Origin: Chelatococcus albus
Lineage (GTDB): Bacteria > Pseudomonadota > Alphaproteobacteria > Rhizobiales > Beijerinckiaceae
Assembly (NCBI RefSeq): GCF_030067675.1
Contig: NZ_JASJEV010000005.1
Location: 203,089 to 267,088 of the forward strand
DNA: 64,000 nt
Reading direction: 5' to 3'
The translations under genes were made by a program, and so were the position numbers. Shown one piece after another: positions 30,564-41,134 of the stretch. Every line of letters starts with the position of its first letter. The first letter of the stretch is position 1. The notes under the pieces were generated by a model, which did not search any database, had not been told where the DNA came from, and worked only from the letters and a program-made list of their open reading frames with translations.

Positions 30564-31717
30564 GCTCCGTAGGCCCGGCCGACCGTGGCCGGGGCGATGC
30601 GGTCGAGGATTTCGGCGCGCGGCCGCTTGCGGGTCAGAGCGATGAGGAAGCCCATGCCGAGCGCGAGCGAGAACAGGGACGAGCCGCCGTAGGAGATGAA
30701 CGGCAGCGTCATGCCCTTCGCCGGCAGGAGATGCACGTTCACCATCATGTTGATGCAGGCCTGGATGCCGAAGAGCGTCACGAGCCCGGTGATGGCGAGG
30801 CGGCAGAACGGCTCCTCGTTGCGTTGCGCCAGGATGAGGCCGCGCAGGACGATGAAGGCGAACAGCACCACGACGCCGACGCAGACGATGATGCCGAATT
30901 CCTCCGCCGTGACCGAGAAGATGAAGTCCGTATGGGCGTCGGGCAGGATGCGCTTGACCGTGCCCTCCCCCGGCCCCTTGCCGAACCAGCCGCCCTGCAG
31001 GAAGGATTCCATCGCGGTGTCGATCTGGAAGCTGTCGCCCGAGTCCTTGTCGAGGAAGCGCTCGATGCGCGCCCGCACGTGCGGGATGAGCTCATAGGCG
31101 AGGAAGAGGCCCGTGACGCCGGCCCCGCCGATGCCCGCCACCCAGAAGATGTGCAGGCCCGCAGTGAAGAAGAGCGCCGCCCAGACGATGGTGACGAGCA
31201 TGGTCTGGCCGATGTCGGGCTGCAGCACGAGCGGCACGATCGTCGCCGGCAGAAGAAGCACGGCGAGGATCGTGCCCGGCATGTCCTTGCGCCGCGCCCC
31301 TTCCGAGAACAGCCAGGCGGCGAGCACTACGAAGGCGGGCTTGACGAATTCGGACGGCTGCACCGTGATGCCGGCGATCGACAGCCAGCGGCGCGAGCCC
31401 TTGACTTCCGGGCCGATGTAGAGCGCCGCCACGATGACACCTATGCCGACGAGATAGGTGACGAGCGCCGCACGCCGCACGTAGCGCGGCGACAGGAATG
31501 ACGTCGCCAGCATCAGCGCGACGGCCGGCACCAGATAGAGCACCTGCCGGTTGATGAAATGGAAGGTCGGCAGACCGAGCCGCTCCGCCACCGGCGGGCC
31601 GCCGCCCATGAGGAACACGAGCCCCGCGACCATCAGCGTGACGAGCGCCGCGAGCAGCAGACGGTCGACCGTCCACCACCATTCGCCGACGAGGGTACGT
31701 TGCGCGCGCGAGGCCAT
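30560..31717 (-). CDS. ftsW: Septal peptidoglycan polymerase FtsW
   Basis: A 385-residue SEDS-family integral membrane protein with about ten membrane segments. Typical blocks: [40 protein letters not shown] with [35 protein letters not shown] (containing the SEDS catalytic aspartate region), [40 protein letters not shown] and [20 protein letters not shown]. It polymerises lipid II at the septum together with FtsI. It lies 3 bp after murD and overlaps murG by 4 bp. Confidence 0.96.
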   Translation of the reverse strand: MASRAQRTLVGEWWWTVDRLLLAALVTLMVAGLVFLMGGGPPVAERLGLPTFHFINRQVLYLVPAVALMLATSFLSPRYVRRAALVTYLVGIGVIVAALYIGPEVKGSRRWLSIAGITVQPSEFVKPAFVVLAAWLFSEGARRKDMPGTILAVLLLPATIVPLVLQPDIGQTMLVTIVWAALFFTAGLHIFWVAGIGGAGVTGLFLAYELIPHVRARIERFLDKDSGDSFQIDTAMESFLQGGWFGKGPGEGTVKRILPDAHTDFIFSVTAEEFGIIVCVGVVVLFAFIVLRGLILAQRNEEPFCRLAITGLVTLFGIQACINMMVNVHLLPAKGMTLPFISYGGSSLFSLALGMGFLIALTRKRPRAEILDRIAPATVGRAYGA

Positions 31718-31720
31718 GGC

Positions 31721-33175
31721 TCAGCTCCTCGGAAAGGGCGCGAGGCCGGGCAGGGCGAGGACGAGATCGCGGAAGCGGTCGCCGCGCACCTCGAAATTCG
31801 GGAACTGGTCGAAGGAGGCGCAGGCGGGCGAGAGTAACACCACCGGCTCCTCCGCCTCGGAGCGCGCCGCATCCTCCGCCGCCGCCGCGATGGCCCTCTC
31901 CAGCGTGCCGCAGCGGGCATAGGGCACCTTGCCGTCGAGGGTCGCGGCAAATTCCTCCGTCGCGGCGCCGATGAGATAGGCCTGCGCGATCCTGGGGAAA
32001 TGGGGCGCGAGGGGCACGATGCCGCCGTCCTTCGGCTTGCCGCCGAGGATCCAGTAGATCGTGTCAAAGGAGGTCAGCGCCTTCTCGGCGGCGTCGGCGT
32101 TCGTCGCCTTGGAATCGTTGACGAAGAGCACGGGGCCGATGCGCCCCACTTGCTCCATGCGGTGCGGCAGGCCGGGGAAGCTGCGCATGCCGTCCGCGAT
32201 CTTGTCGTGCGGGACGCCGAGCGCGGAGCAGGCGACGAAGGCCGCCGCCGCGTTCTGCGCATTGTGGGCGCCGCGCAGCGAGCCGATGCCCGTGAGGTCG
32301 AGAAGATGCTCCGCGGCGATGCTCCCGCTCGCGTCGAGCTGCACCTGCCGCACGAGATGCGGGGGGTGGTAGAAGATGCCGCCGGCGACGCGGCTTGCGA
32401 CCGAGATCGCTCGCACCCGTCGTTTCATGTCGTAGAGGCGGCCGTAGACGGCGAGCCCGTACTCGTCATCGACTCCGACGACCGCCGTCTCGGCTGTTTC
32501 GACGAGCCGCGCCTTGATGGCGGCGTAGTTCTCCATCGTGCCGTGGCGGTCGAGATGATCGGGCGTGATGTTGAGCAACACCCCTACCGTCGGCGCGAGC
32601 GAAGGCGCGAGATCGATCTGGTAGGACGAGCACTCGATGACATAGACGCGGTTCGGCGCCGGCGGCTCGAGGGAGAGCACCGCCGTCCCGATGTTGCCGC
32701 CCATCTGCACGTCCCATCCGGCGCGCCGCAGGATGTGAGCGACGAGTGCCGTGGTGGTCGACTTGCCATTGGTGCCGGTGATGGCGACGAGAGGCGCGAG
32801 CGGACCTGCCGCGCCTGTGGTCTCGGCGGCGCCGGGCGCGACGGGCCGCTTCGCCCGTTCGCGGCAGAACAGCTCGATGTCGCCGATGATCTCGACGCCC
32901 GCGGCCTTCGCGAGCGGCACGGTCCAATGCGGGGCGGGATGCGTCAGCGGCACGCCGGGCGACAGCACGAGGGCGGAAAGGCCGCTCCAGTCAGCCGTAC
33001 GGAGATCGAGGATGGGAACGCCCCGGGCGGAGGCATTGGCGCGGCCCACCTCTCCGTCGTCCCAGGCGACGACCCTCGCGCCGCCGACGAGAAGCGCCTC
33101 GGCGGTCGCAAGGCCCGAGCCGCCGAGCCCGAAGACCGCGACACGCTTGCCCGCGAAGCTGGTGATCGGGACCAT
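31721..33175 (-). CDS. murD: UDP-N-acetylmuramoylalanine--D-glutamate ligase MurD
   Basis: A 484-residue Mur ligase adding D-Glu. N-terminal Rossmann domain: [21 protein letters not shown]-loop: [20 protein letters not shown]. Nucleotide and metal residues: [21 protein letters not shown]-terminal domain: [38 protein letters not shown] and [21 protein letters not shown] stretch near residue 115 ([20 protein letters not shown]) looks like a small low-complexity insertion before the P-loop. It is 7 bp downstream of mraY. Confidence 0.95.
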   Translation of the reverse strand: MVPITSFAGKRVAVFGLGGSGLATAEALLVGGARVVAWDDGEVGRANASARGVPILDLRTADWSGLSALVLSPGVPLTHPAPHWTVPLAKAAGVEIIGDIELFCRERAKRPVAPGAAETTGAAGPLAPLVAITGTNGKSTTTALVAHILRRAGWDVQMGGNIGTAVLSLEPPAPNRVYVIECSSYQIDLAPSLAPTVGVLLNITPDHLDRHGTMENYAAIKARLVETAETAVVGVDDEYGLAVYGRLYDMKRRVRAISVASRVAGGIFYHPPHLVRQVQLDASGSIAAEHLLDLTGIGSLRGAHNAQNAAAAFVACSALGVPHDKIADGMRSFPGLPHRMEQVGRIGPVLFVNDSKATNADAAEKALTSFDTIYWILGGKPKDGGIVPLAPHFPRIAQAYLIGAATEEFAATLDGKVPYARCGTLERAIAAAAEDAARSEAEEPVVLLSPACASFDQFPNFEVRGDRFRDLVLALPGLAPFPRS

Positions 33176-33182
33176 CGGCGCC

Positions 33183-34289
33183 TCACCTGAGCTTCAGCGT
33201 CGACAGCCCGACGAGGGCAAGCACGACGGAGATGATCCAGAAGCGGATCACCACCTGTGGCTCCGTCCAGCCGAGCTGTTCGAAATGGTGATGGATGGGC
33301 GCCATCTTGAAGACGCGCTTGCCCGTGAGCTTGAACGAGGCGACCTGGATGATGACCGACAACGCCTCTAGGACGAAGAGGCCGCCGACGATGGCAAGCA
33401 CGATCTCGTGCTTGGTGGCGACCGCGATGGTGCCGATGAGGCCGCCGAGCGCGAGCGAGCCCGTGTCGCCCATGAAGATCTGCGCCGGCGGCGCATTGAA
33501 CCACAGGAAGCCGATGCCGGCACCGATGAGCGCGCCGCAGATCACCGCGAGCTCGCCCGTGCCGGGCACGAAGTGGATCTGCAGGTAGTTGGCGAAGATG
33601 GCGTTGCCGGCGAGATAGGCGATGAAGCCGAAGGTCGCGGCCGCGATCATCACCGGCACGATGGCAAGGCCGTCGAGCCCGTCCGTCAGGTTCACGGAAT
33701 TGCCGGCCGCCACGATGATGAAGGCCCCGAAGACCACGAAGAACCAGCCGAGGTCGAGCAGCACGTCCTTGAAGAAGGGGATGGCGACCGAGGTCGCCAG
33801 CATGTCGCGCGCGGGCGGCAGGGCCCCGCGGCTGGCGATGACGATGGCGATGCAGGCGAGGCCGGCGATCAGCGCCTCGATGGCGAGGCGCGAGCGGCCG
33901 GAGAAGCCCTTGTGCGACTGCTTCGTCACCTTGAGGAAGTCGTCGTAGAAGCCGATGGCCCCGAAGCCGACCGTGACCAGCAGCACGATCCAGACATAGG
34001 GGTTGCGCAGGTTCGCCCACAGCAGCGTCGAGACGATCACGCCCGAAAGGATCATCAGGCCGCCCATGGTGGGCGTGCCCTTCTTGGTGAGGAGATGCGA
34101 CTGCGGCCCGTCCTCGCGGATCGGCTGGCCCTTGCCCTGGCGCACGCGCAGCATGGAGATGATCGCCGGGCCGAACATGAAGACGAAGAAGAGCCCCGTC
34201 GCCGTTGCCGCGCCGGTGCGGAAGGTGATGTAGCGGAAGACGTTCAGGACCGGGATGGCGGCGCTGAGGTCGGCGAGCCAGGTGAGCAT
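33183..34289 (-). CDS. mraY: Phospho-MurNAc-pentapeptide transferase MraY
   Basis: A 368-residue, ten-helix membrane enzyme that makes lipid I from UDP-MurNAc-pentapeptide and undecaprenyl phosphate. Conserved loops: [40 protein letters not shown], the DD motif in [60 protein letters not shown] and [20 protein letters not shown]. It has the usual position between murF and murD. Confidence 0.97.
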   Translation of the reverse strand: MLTWLADLSAAIPVLNVFRYITFRTGAATATGLFFVFMFGPAIISMLRVRQGKGQPIREDGPQSHLLTKKGTPTMGGLMILSGVIVSTLLWANLRNPYVWIVLLVTVGFGAIGFYDDFLKVTKQSHKGFSGRSRLAIEALIAGLACIAIVIASRGALPPARDMLATSVAIPFFKDVLLDLGWFFVVFGAFIIVAAGNSVNLTDGLDGLAIVPVMIAAATFGFIAYLAGNAIFANYLQIHFVPGTGELAVICGALIGAGIGFLWFNAPPAQIFMGDTGSLALGGLIGTIAVATKHEIVLAIVGGLFVLEALSVIIQVASFKLTGKRVFKMAPIHHHFEQLGWTEPQVVIRFWIISVVLALVGLSTLKLR

Positions 34290-34307
34290 AAGGTGCGGTC
34301 TCCGAAG

Positions 34308-35744
34308 TCAGGCGCTCGCCTCGAGGGGGCGGGACGCGGCCGGAAAGCGGTCCTTCAGGGTGGCGACGATCCTCGACACCTTGGTTGCCTTCGATCCCTT
34401 GACCATGACGGCGTCGCCGCCGCGCAGGGCCTCGATCACCATGGGCTCGAGATCGGCCGCGGTCCCCGCATAGCCGCCACGACGCTCGCCCGGCAAGGCC
34501 TGCCACAGCTCGCGCATGAGGGGCCCGGCGGCGAAGATGAGGTCGATGCCGTTCTCCTCCACCGCCTCGGCGAGGTCGCGGTGCAGCGCCGGCCCCTCCT
34601 GCCCGAGTTCGAGCATGTCGGCGAGCACGGCGATGCGCCGCCCCCGGTGGCCGGGCGCCGTCTGGCCGAGATTGGCGAGGGCCGCGCGCATGGAGGCGGG
34701 ATTGGCGTTGAAGCTCTCGTCGATGAGGACGATGTCACCGCCCGCGAGAGACAGGCGCGTGCGCTCGCCGCGCCCGACAGGGGCCTCGAGCTGGCCGAGC
34801 GACAGGGCGGCGATGGCGAGGTCGGCGCCGAGCACGTGCACGGCGGCGAGCACGGAGAGGCTGTTGAGCGCGATATGGCGACCGGGAGAGCCGAGCCGGT
34901 AGGTGACGGGCAAGCCGAAGACGCGCGCCTCGACGATCGAGAGGTCGGGCTGCGTGATGATGCGCTGGGCGCGCACGTCCGCCTCCTCGTGCACGCCGAA
35001 GCTCACGACGCGCCCGGCGGGCGAAGCGGCGGCATGCGCCTTCAGCCGCTCGAACTGCGGGTTGTCGCGGTTGAGGATGGCCGTTCCGCCGGGCTCCAGC
35101 CCCTGGAACACCTCGCCCTTGGCGTCGGCGATGGCCGCGACCGAGGGGAAGAAGGCAAGATGCACCGGCTCCACGGTCGTGACGATGGCCACCTGCGGCC
35201 GCACCTGGCGTGTGAGCGGCAGGATCTCGCCGGGGGCGTTCATGCCGATCTCGAAGATGCCGTAGGCACAGTCGCGCGGCATGCGGGCGAGCGTCAGCGG
35301 CACGCCCCAGTGGTTGTTGTAGGAGGCGACCGAGGCATGTGTGCGGCCCTGCCGGCCGAGCGCCAGGCGCAGCGCCTCCTTCGTACCCGTCTTGCCGGCG
35401 GAACCCGTGACGGCGACGATCCTCGCCTCGCTGCGGGCACGCGCGGCCCGCCCCGCCGCCATCATGGCGGCGAGCACGTCGTCGACGACGAAGAGCGGGC
35501 CGAGATGCTTCAGCTCCCCGGCATGAGCCTCGTCGACCACGGCGGCGGCGGCACCATTGGCGAGAGCATCGGCGACGAAGTCGTGGCCATCGCGCGCCTC
35601 GCCCTTGATGGCGAAGAACAGGTCGCCGGGCATCAGCGTGCGCGTGTCGATCGAGGCGCCGCCGACCTCATCCGGCAGCCCGCCGTGCGCCCGGGCGCTG
35701 AGCACGGTGAGAAGTTCAAGGCCGGTCCACAGGGGTTGTGTCAT
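34308..35744 (-). CDS. murF: UDP-MurNAc-tripeptide--D-Ala-D-Ala ligase MurF
   Basis: A 478-residue Mur ligase adding D-Ala-D-Ala to complete the pentapeptide. Visible: GASIDTRTLMPGDLFFAIKG, P-loop IVAVTGSAGKTGTKEALRLA, ASYNNHWGVPLTLARMP, FEIGMNAPGEILPLTRQVRP, ALNSLSVLAAVHVLGADLAI and IDESFNANPASMRAALANLG. The P-loop reads GSAGKTGTK rather than GTNGKTTTK, which is within the MurF range. The start overlaps the murE stop by 4 bp. Confidence 0.96.
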   Translation of the reverse strand: MTQPLWTGLELLTVLSARAHGGLPDEVGGASIDTRTLMPGDLFFAIKGEARDGHDFVADALANGAAAAVVDEAHAGELKHLGPLFVVDDVLAAMMAAGRAARARSEARIVAVTGSAGKTGTKEALRLALGRQGRTHASVASYNNHWGVPLTLARMPRDCAYGIFEIGMNAPGEILPLTRQVRPQVAIVTTVEPVHLAFFPSVAAIADAKGEVFQGLEPGGTAILNRDNPQFERLKAHAAASPAGRVVSFGVHEEADVRAQRIITQPDLSIVEARVFGLPVTYRLGSPGRHIALNSLSVLAAVHVLGADLAIAALSLGQLEAPVGRGERTRLSLAGGDIVLIDESFNANPASMRAALANLGQTAPGHRGRRIAVLADMLELGQEGPALHRDLAEAVEENGIDLIFAAGPLMRELWQALPGERRGGYAGTAADLEPMVIEALRGGDAVMVKGSKATKVSRIVATLKDRFPAASRPLEASA

Positions 35745-37192
35745 CGAGAAAGCTCCGCGACGGCCGCGCGCACGGCGTCGTGATCCGAGAAGGGGAGCGT
35801 CCGATCACCCACGATCTGGCCCGTTTCATGACCTTTGCCCGCGACGACGAGGACGTCGCCGGGCTCGAGTTCCCGCACGGCGGTGCGGATCGCCTCGCCC
35901 CGGTCTCCGATCTCGCGCGCGCCGGGCGCCGCCGCAAGGATTGCGGCGCGGATCGCCGCCGGTTCCTCGGAGCGCGGGTTGTCGTCGGAGACGATGACCA
36001 CGTCGGCCCGCTCCGCCGCGATCCGCCCCATGATCGGGCGCTTGCCGGCATCCCGGTCGCCGCCCGCCCCGACGACGACGAAGAGCCGGCCGGCGGTGTA
36101 GGGCCGCAGCGCGTCGAGCACCTGCGCGAGCGCGTCCGGCTTGTGCGCATAATCGACGACGACGAGCGCGCCGTTCACCTCGGCCACGCGCTCGAGCCGC
36201 CCCTTGACGCCCGCAAGATGTGCGAGCGCGCCGAGAGCCGCGTCCGGCGGCTCGCCGGCCGCGATGGCGAGCCCCGCCGCCACGAGCGCATTCCATGCCT
36301 GGAAGTCGCCGGCGAGCGGCAGCAGAATCTCGTGTCTTGCTGCCCCGAACCGGATCGTCAGGCGCTGGGTGAAGCCTTGGCGCACGGCCTCTACCAGCGC
36401 AAGGTCGCGGCCCGCGCGACCGACGCTGAGCACGGCCAAGCCGCGCTTCAGCGCGGCCGCCTCCACCGCCCCGGCCTCCGGCGCGTCGGCATTGACGACG
36501 GCGGTGGCGCCCGTGGGCATGAGCGTGTCGAACAGGCGCAGCTTCGCCGCGAGATAGTTCTCGACCGTCGGATGGTAGTCGAGGTGGTCGCGCCCGAGAT
36601 TGGTGAAGGCGGCGGCGGTCAGCCGCACGCCGTCGAGCCGGCGTTGGTCGAGCCCGTGCGAGGAGGCCTCCATGGCAAGATGCGTGACGCCCTCTTGGGC
36701 GAGCCGGTCGAGCGTCTCGTGCAGGCTCACGGGATCCGGCGTCGTCAGCGAGCCATAGACGGTACCCGACGGCGCCACCACGCCGATGGTACCGAGGCTC
36801 GCCGCGGCATGGCCGCAGGCGGCGAAGAGCTGGCGCGCGAAGTCGACGACCGAGCTCTTGCCCGCCGTGCCCGTGACGGCGACGATCGTGCGCGGCTGGC
36901 GCGGGTGAAGCCGCGCCGCGGCCAGCGCCAGCGCGCGGCGCGCGTCGGCAACCTGCGCATAGGCGACCTCCGCCGGAAGGCTGGCGGGGCGCGCCCCCTC
37001 CCCCACGACGGCCGCCGCGCCGCGCGCGGCCGCATCCGCCACGAAGCGCATGCCGTCAGCCTTCGTGCCCGGCACGGCGACGAAGAGGGAGCCGGCGCGC
37101 ACCAGGCGCGAGTCTGCGGTCAGCGCCGCCACGGGCCTCTCGGCGGCGGCACCGGTCGCGAAGACCTCGGGCAGGAGTTCGGCGAGCTTCAT
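35741..37192 (-). CDS. murE: UDP-MurNAc-L-Ala-D-Glu--meso-DAP ligase MurE
   Basis: A 483-residue Mur ligase. N-terminal domain: ALTADSRLVRAGSLFVAVPG. P-loop: IVAVTGTAGKSSVVDFARQL. Catalytic block: GVTHLAMEASSHGLDQRRLD and LGRDHLDYHPTVENYLAAKL. C-terminal substrate pocket: VIVSDDNPRSEEPAAI, where DNPR is the family signature for meso-diaminopimelate. The P-loop has AGKSS in place of the more usual NGKTS. It is 30 bp after ftsI and overlaps murF by 4 bp. Confidence 0.96.
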   Translation of the reverse strand: MKLAELLPEVFATGAAAERPVAALTADSRLVRAGSLFVAVPGTKADGMRFVADAAARGAAAVVGEGARPASLPAEVAYAQVADARRALALAAARLHPRQPRTIVAVTGTAGKSSVVDFARQLFAACGHAAASLGTIGVVAPSGTVYGSLTTPDPVSLHETLDRLAQEGVTHLAMEASSHGLDQRRLDGVRLTAAAFTNLGRDHLDYHPTVENYLAAKLRLFDTLMPTGATAVVNADAPEAGAVEAAALKRGLAVLSVGRAGRDLALVEAVRQGFTQRLTIRFGAARHEILLPLAGDFQAWNALVAAGLAIAAGEPPDAALGALAHLAGVKGRLERVAEVNGALVVVDYAHKPDALAQVLDALRPYTAGRLFVVVGAGGDRDAGKRPIMGRIAAERADVVIVSDDNPRSEEPAAIRAAILAAAPGAREIGDRGEAIRTAVRELEPGDVLVVAGKGHETGQIVGDRTLPFSDHDAVRAAVAELSR

Positions 37193-37222
37193 TGTTCGGC
37201 AATCTTCATCGTCATGCGTTCG

Positions 37223-39007
37223 TCACTGCTGCGAGCCCCAGGCACCGAGCCGCACCATCGTCGGGAAGGGTTGCACGGGCGGCTCGAAACGCGGTGGTAG
37301 CCCGAGGATGGGGGCCACCCGCTCGATGATGCGGCCCGTGGTCACGCCGGCGTTCCAGGCGGCAGTGGCATAGCCGTAGGTCTCCGGCAGGCCCTGCGGC
37401 TCGTCGTAGATCGTGAGGAAGAGATATTTCGGCTTGTCGGCGGGAACCGTGGCCATGAAGGTGGTGAAGTTCTTGTTCTTGGCGTAGCGGCCGTTGATGA
37501 CCTTGTCGGCCGTGCCGGTCTTGCCGCCGACGAAATAGCCCGGCACCGAGGCCTTGGTCGCCGAGCCGCGGGTGGCGTTGAGGCGCATGATGTAGCGCAT
37601 GGCCTCGCTCGTCTCGGGCTTGATCACGCGTGTCGCCTCGGCTCTTGCCTCCTCCTCGCTGCGCTTGAGGAAGGTCGGCTTCATGAGGTAGCCGCCGTTG
37701 ACGAGGGCCGCCACCGCCGCGGCCGCCTGGATGGGCGCCACCGCCAGGCCGTGGCCGTAGGAGATGGTGATGGTGTTGAGCTCGCCCCAGCGCGGCGGCA
37801 GGATCGGCTCGGCGCTTTCCGGCAGCTCGGTGCGCAGGCGGTCGAGCTGGCCCATCTTCTTGAGGAAGGCCTTGTGCCCCTCCACGCCGATGGTGAGCGC
37901 CATCTTCGCCGTGCCGATGTTGGAGGAGTAGATGAACACCTCCGGCACCGTGAGGATGCGGTTCTTGCCGTGATAGTCGCTGATCTTGAAGCGGCCGTAG
38001 CGCAGGGCGCTGCGGGCGTCGAAGCTCGAATTGATGCTCACCTTGCCGCTGTCGAGCGCCATCGCCGTCGTCAGCGCCTTGAAGGTGGAGCCCATCTCGA
38101 ACACGCCGACGTTCATGCGGTTGATGCGGTCCTTCTCCAGCGCGTCGACAGGATTGTTCGGGTCGAAGTCGGGCAGCGAGACGAGCGCGATCACCTCGCC
38201 GGTGTTGACGTCCATGACGAGCGCAGCAACGGCCTTGGCCTTGAACTTCTCCATGCCCTTGACGAGCTCGTCGCGCACCGCGTGCTCGGCGTTGGCATCG
38301 AGGGAGAGCTGTACGGGCTTCAGGTCCGCGGCCGAGCGGGCGAAGCCTGCCCCGAGCAGGTCCTTGAGCCCCTGGTTGTCGATGTATTTCTCGATGCCGG
38401 CAATGCCCTCGTTGTCGACATTGGCGAAACCGAGGACGTGCGCGGCCACGGGCCCGTTCGGATAGACGCGCTTGTGCTCCGGCAGGAAGCCGACACCCGG
38501 GATGCCGAGGCGATGCACCTCCGCCTGCTGGCGCGGCGTGATCTCGCGCTTCACCCAGACGAAACCCTTCCTGGTGCCGAGCTTGTCGCGCAGCTCGCGG
38601 GCATTGAGGTCCGGCAGCACCGCGGTCAGGAGTTCCGTCGCCTCGTCCTTGTCGATGATGTTGCGCGGCTCGGCGAAGACCGACACCGTCTTCACGTCGG
38701 TGGCGAGAACGACACCGTTGCGGTCGACGATGTCTGGCCGCGCCGCGGCGATGGCGGAGGACGCGGCGCGCCGCGCGCTGTTTGCCGCATCGGGCGCCAG
38801 GGCCAGCATCGCGAGGCGTCCGATGATGAGGAGGAACAAGGCCGAGAAGGCGACGGCGACAAGGCCGACGCGCGCCTCGCTCTTCTCGGAGCGCATGCGG
38901 AAAAGGTCGCGCACGAAGGCGAGGATGCGCCGCAGCCGGCTCGGACGGGGCTCCGCGCCGGGCTCGCCCGCTTCGCTCCGGGCGACCGGAGAGATGTCTT
39001 CCTGCAT
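37223..39007 (-). CDS. ftsI: Septal transpeptidase FtsI (PBP3)
   Basis: A class B penicillin-binding protein of about 594 residues that cross-links septal peptidoglycan with FtsW. A cytoplasmic arginine-rich start leads to one membrane helix (ARVGLVAVAFSALFLLIIGR), the dimerisation/pedestal domain (ARPDIVDRNGVVLATDVKTV), then the transpeptidase with SxxK in MGSTFKALTTAMALDSGKV, SxN in VFIYSSNIGTAKMALTIG and KTG in FVGGKTGTADKVINGRYAKN. I prefer ATG 39007, which follows GGGAGGTG at ideal distance, over the GTG at 39022 that overlaps the ftsL stop. Confidence 0.96.
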   Translation of the reverse strand: MQEDISPVARSEAGEPGAEPRPSRLRRILAFVRDLFRMRSEKSEARVGLVAVAFSALFLLIIGRLAMLALAPDAANSARRAASSAIAAARPDIVDRNGVVLATDVKTVSVFAEPRNIIDKDEATELLTAVLPDLNARELRDKLGTRKGFVWVKREITPRQQAEVHRLGIPGVGFLPEHKRVYPNGPVAAHVLGFANVDNEGIAGIEKYIDNQGLKDLLGAGFARSAADLKPVQLSLDANAEHAVRDELVKGMEKFKAKAVAALVMDVNTGEVIALVSLPDFDPNNPVDALEKDRINRMNVGVFEMGSTFKALTTAMALDSGKVSINSSFDARSALRYGRFKISDYHGKNRILTVPEVFIYSSNIGTAKMALTIGVEGHKAFLKKMGQLDRLRTELPESAEPILPPRWGELNTITISYGHGLAVAPIQAAAAVAALVNGGYLMKPTFLKRSEEEARAEATRVIKPETSEAMRYIMRLNATRGSATKASVPGYFVGGKTGTADKVINGRYAKNKNFTTFMATVPADKPKYLFLTIYDEPQGLPETYGYATAAWNAGVTTGRIIERVAPILGLPPRFEPPVQPFPTMVRLGAWGSQQ

Positions 39008-39018
39008 GGCCACCTCCC

Positions 39019-39405
39019 TCACGGCGTCGCGGTCGAGGACGGGGTGCGCGCTTCACCGACGCGGTCACCCTGCGGTGTCGGCCCGAGGCCGAGCGCCTCC
39101 AGCTTGCGGCCGATCTCGTCGATCTTCGGCTGGCGCGTGGGGATGTCCGACATGCGTACGATCTGGTTGATGGAGAGCGGCTGCAGGTCGAGGTGCCGCT
39201 CGGCCAGCACCTGCAGACGGTCGGAGCGATTGAGATGCTGCCATTCGGCGCGCAGCACCGCTATGGCGTCCTTCTCGCGCTGGATGCGGCTCTTCAGCTT
39301 GGCGACCTGCTCGGCATAGTAGATCGTGTCGTACTTGATCGAGTAGGCATAGCCCGCCGAGGCGACGAGCGCCGCGATCGCGATGATGTGCAGGAAACGC
39401 ATCAT
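39019..39405 (-). CDS. ftsL: Cell division protein FtsL
   Basis: A 128-residue bitopic protein: short N-terminus, membrane helix ([20 protein letters not shown]), then a periplasmic coiled coil (YYAEQVAKLKSRIQREKDAI; AVLRAEWQHLNRSDRLQVLA) and the conserved ending HLDLQPLSINQIVRMSDIP. It acts with FtsQ and FtsB-type proteins to recruit and activate FtsWI. The identification rests on topology, coiled coil and position between rsmH and ftsI. Its ATG overlaps the rsmH stop by one base (TGATG). Confidence 0.9.
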   Translation of the reverse strand: MMRFLHIIAIAALVASAGYAYSIKYDTIYYAEQVAKLKSRIQREKDAIAVLRAEWQHLNRSDRLQVLAERHLDLQPLSINQIVRMSDIPTRQPKIDEIGRKLEALGLGPTPQGDRVGEARTPSSTATP

Positions 39406-40442
39406 CAGCGCCCTCTCCCCTTCGGTTGCGGCAGTTCGGCGAGCGCCCGCACGCTGTCGTCGAGGCCTCTCGCCGCCGCCTCCGTCCGCTCGGCCGCCCT
39501 GAGCTTGGCGGAGCGCGCCCGCACATTGGCGGCGAGTTCGTCCTCGGAGGGGGACACCGCCCCCTTCGTGACGAGCGTGAACGTCGGCGCCTCGGCGGGC
39601 GCCCCCGGCAGGTGGCGCGAGCCTGTGCCCACCCGGCCGGAGCGGCGCGCGAGGAACTGCTTGACGATGCGATCCTCGAGCGAGTGGAAGGTCACGACGA
39701 CGAGCCGCCCGCCCGGAGCGAGCACACGCTCGGCCGCGGCCAGCGCGCGCACGAGCTCGCCGAGCTCGTCGTTCACCGCGATGCGCAGCGCCTGGAAGGT
39801 GCGCGTCGCCGGATGCGGTGCGTTCGGCTCGGCCCGCACGACGGTGGCGACGATGTCCGCAAGCTGCTTGGTGGTCGAGATGCGGCCGCGGCGCCGCGCC
39901 TCGACGATGGCGTGCGCCACGGCCCGCGAGCGCCGCTCCTCGCCGTAGTGATAGATGATGTCGGCGAGCTCGCGCTCCCCGGCGTGATTGACGAGGTCGG
40001 CCGCGCTGGGCCCCGCCTGCTCCATGCGCATGTCGAGCGGCCCCTCGAAACGGAAGGAGAAGCCGCGCCCGGCCTCGTCGAGCTGCATGGAGGACACGCC
40101 GATGTCGAGCACGACGCCGTCGAGCGGCACAAAGCCATGGGCTTGCGCGACGGCATCGAGATCGCCGAAGCGCGCCTCCGTCAGCACGAGCCGCCCGGCG
40201 GACGCGGCGACGAGATCCGCACCGCCGGAGACCGCCGAGGGGTCACGGTCGAGTGCGAGCAGGCGCACGCCGGGAGCGGCGTCGAGAATGGCGCGTGAAT
40301 AGCCGCCCGCCCCGAAGGTGCCGTCGAGATAGAGGCCGCGCGGCTTCGGCGCGAGGCTTGCAAGCACCTCCCGCAGGAGCACGGGAACATGACGGGCCGG
40401 TCCGCCAGCGGCGCCGGCCGAGCCGTCGCCGCGGCCCGTCAT
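39405..40442 (-). CDS. rsmH: 16S rRNA (cytosine1402-N4)-methyltransferase RsmH
   Basis: A 345-residue SAM-dependent methyltransferase (MraW) that modifies C1402 of 16S rRNA. Signature blocks: [100 protein letters not shown] and [21 protein letters not shown] chose ATG 40442 because it overlaps the mraZ stop by 4 bp (ATGA) and gives the family's normal N-terminus; the frame stays open much further upstream but that part is the shadow of mraZ. Confidence 0.96.
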   Translation of the reverse strand: MTGRGDGSAGAAGGPARHVPVLLREVLASLAPKPRGLYLDGTFGAGGYSRAILDAAPGVRLLALDRDPSAVSGGADLVAASAGRLVLTEARFGDLDAVAQAHGFVPLDGVVLDIGVSSMQLDEAGRGFSFRFEGPLDMRMEQAGPSAADLVNHAGERELADIIYHYGEERRSRAVAHAIVEARRRGRISTTKQLADIVATVVRAEPNAPHPATRTFQALRIAVNDELGELVRALAAAERVLAPGGRLVVVTFHSLEDRIVKQFLARRSGRVGTGSRHLPGAPAEAPTFTLVTKGAVSPSEDELAANVRARSAKLRAAERTEAAARGLDDSVRALAELPQPKGRGR

Positions 40443-40942
40443 TGTTCCCGTGCTCCGGGAGGAACGCCGCCCGGAAGCGCAGCCGTGGCCGCGCCCCTGG
40501 CCGCACCGAGCGACTTCTTGAGATCCCGCACCTTGGCGCGCGCCTCCTCGAGATGCGCGCGGAAGCGTTCGGGCTCCCAGATCTGGAATTTGTGGCCGTG
40601 CCCGACGAAGGTGACCGCATCCGCGATCCCCGCATGGGCCCGCAAGGCTTCGGTCAGGATCACACGCCCCTCCGGATCGACCTTGAGCACCTCGCTCGTG
40701 CCGAGCAGCGCCGTCGACAGGTGGTCGCGCTCGTCCGAGTAGGGCGAGAGCGTCGACAGGAGCCCGTCGATCTCCCGCAAGAGCGCGTTGCCGCCCGCAT
40801 CGAGCGCCGGACTGTCCAGCGCCGGATGCACGTAGAGCCCCTCGAAACCGTCCCGCGCCAGCACCGAGCGAAAGGACGCCGGGATCGACACGCGTCCCTT
40901 CGCATCCAGCCGATTGGTGAAGTTGGACACGAAGCGGTCCAT
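40439..40942 (-). CDS. mraZ: Transcriptional regulator MraZ
   Basis: A 167-residue MraZ with two AbrB-like swapped-hairpin domains: [20 protein letters not shown] (repeat 1) and [20 protein letters not shown] (repeat 2), each with the DxKGR/DxEGR-type motif. It ends with a helical, Ala-rich tail. MraZ forms ring-like oligomers that bind TGGG repeats and repress the division/wall cluster. It is the first gene of this cluster and overlaps rsmH by 4 bp. The 344-bp region upstream contains the repeat array described separately. Confidence 0.95.
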   Translation of the reverse strand: MDRFVSNFTNRLDAKGRVSIPASFRSVLARDGFEGLYVHPALDSPALDAGGNALLREIDGLLSTLSPYSDERDHLSTALLGTSEVLKVDPEGRVILTEALRAHAGIADAVTFVGHGHKFQIWEPERFRAHLEEARAKVRDLKKSLGAARGAATAALPGGVPPGAREQ

Positions 40943-41099
40943 GACCCGCGGCCCGCGCCGTCCCCTTCATCGCCCCTGACCGAGGCGTGTCGCCCGCGAC
41001 GGCGCCGCGCCCCATCCCGACGCCCGGCAAGACAGCCGCACGCTCGGTCGAGCCGCAACCTGCGCGGCCCCCGTGCGGTGCGACGCGGCTCGTCGACGG

Positions 41100-41134
41100 C
41101 GGGATGATTTGGGATATCATGGGACCATATGGTC
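41100..41134. promoter_or_regulatory. mraZ box: TGGGA repeat array, candidate MraZ operator
   Basis: On the plus strand the DNA reads CGGGA-TGATT-TGGGA-TATCA-TGGGA-CCATA-TGGTC, so a (T)GGGA element recurs at 41100, 41110, 41120 and, degenerately, 41130: an exact 10-bp period with 5-bp spacers. Known MraZ operators are direct TGGGN repeats with 5-bp spacers upstream of mraZ. The array is about 160 bp upstream of the mraZ ATG. The repeats lie on the strand opposite to mraZ transcription, which I cannot check against experimental orientation. GACCATATGGTC (41123-41134) is also a perfect palindrome. The rest of 40943-41286 shows no other clear signal apart from a TTAA-N7-TTGA near-match at 41198-41212. 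Confidence 0.6.
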
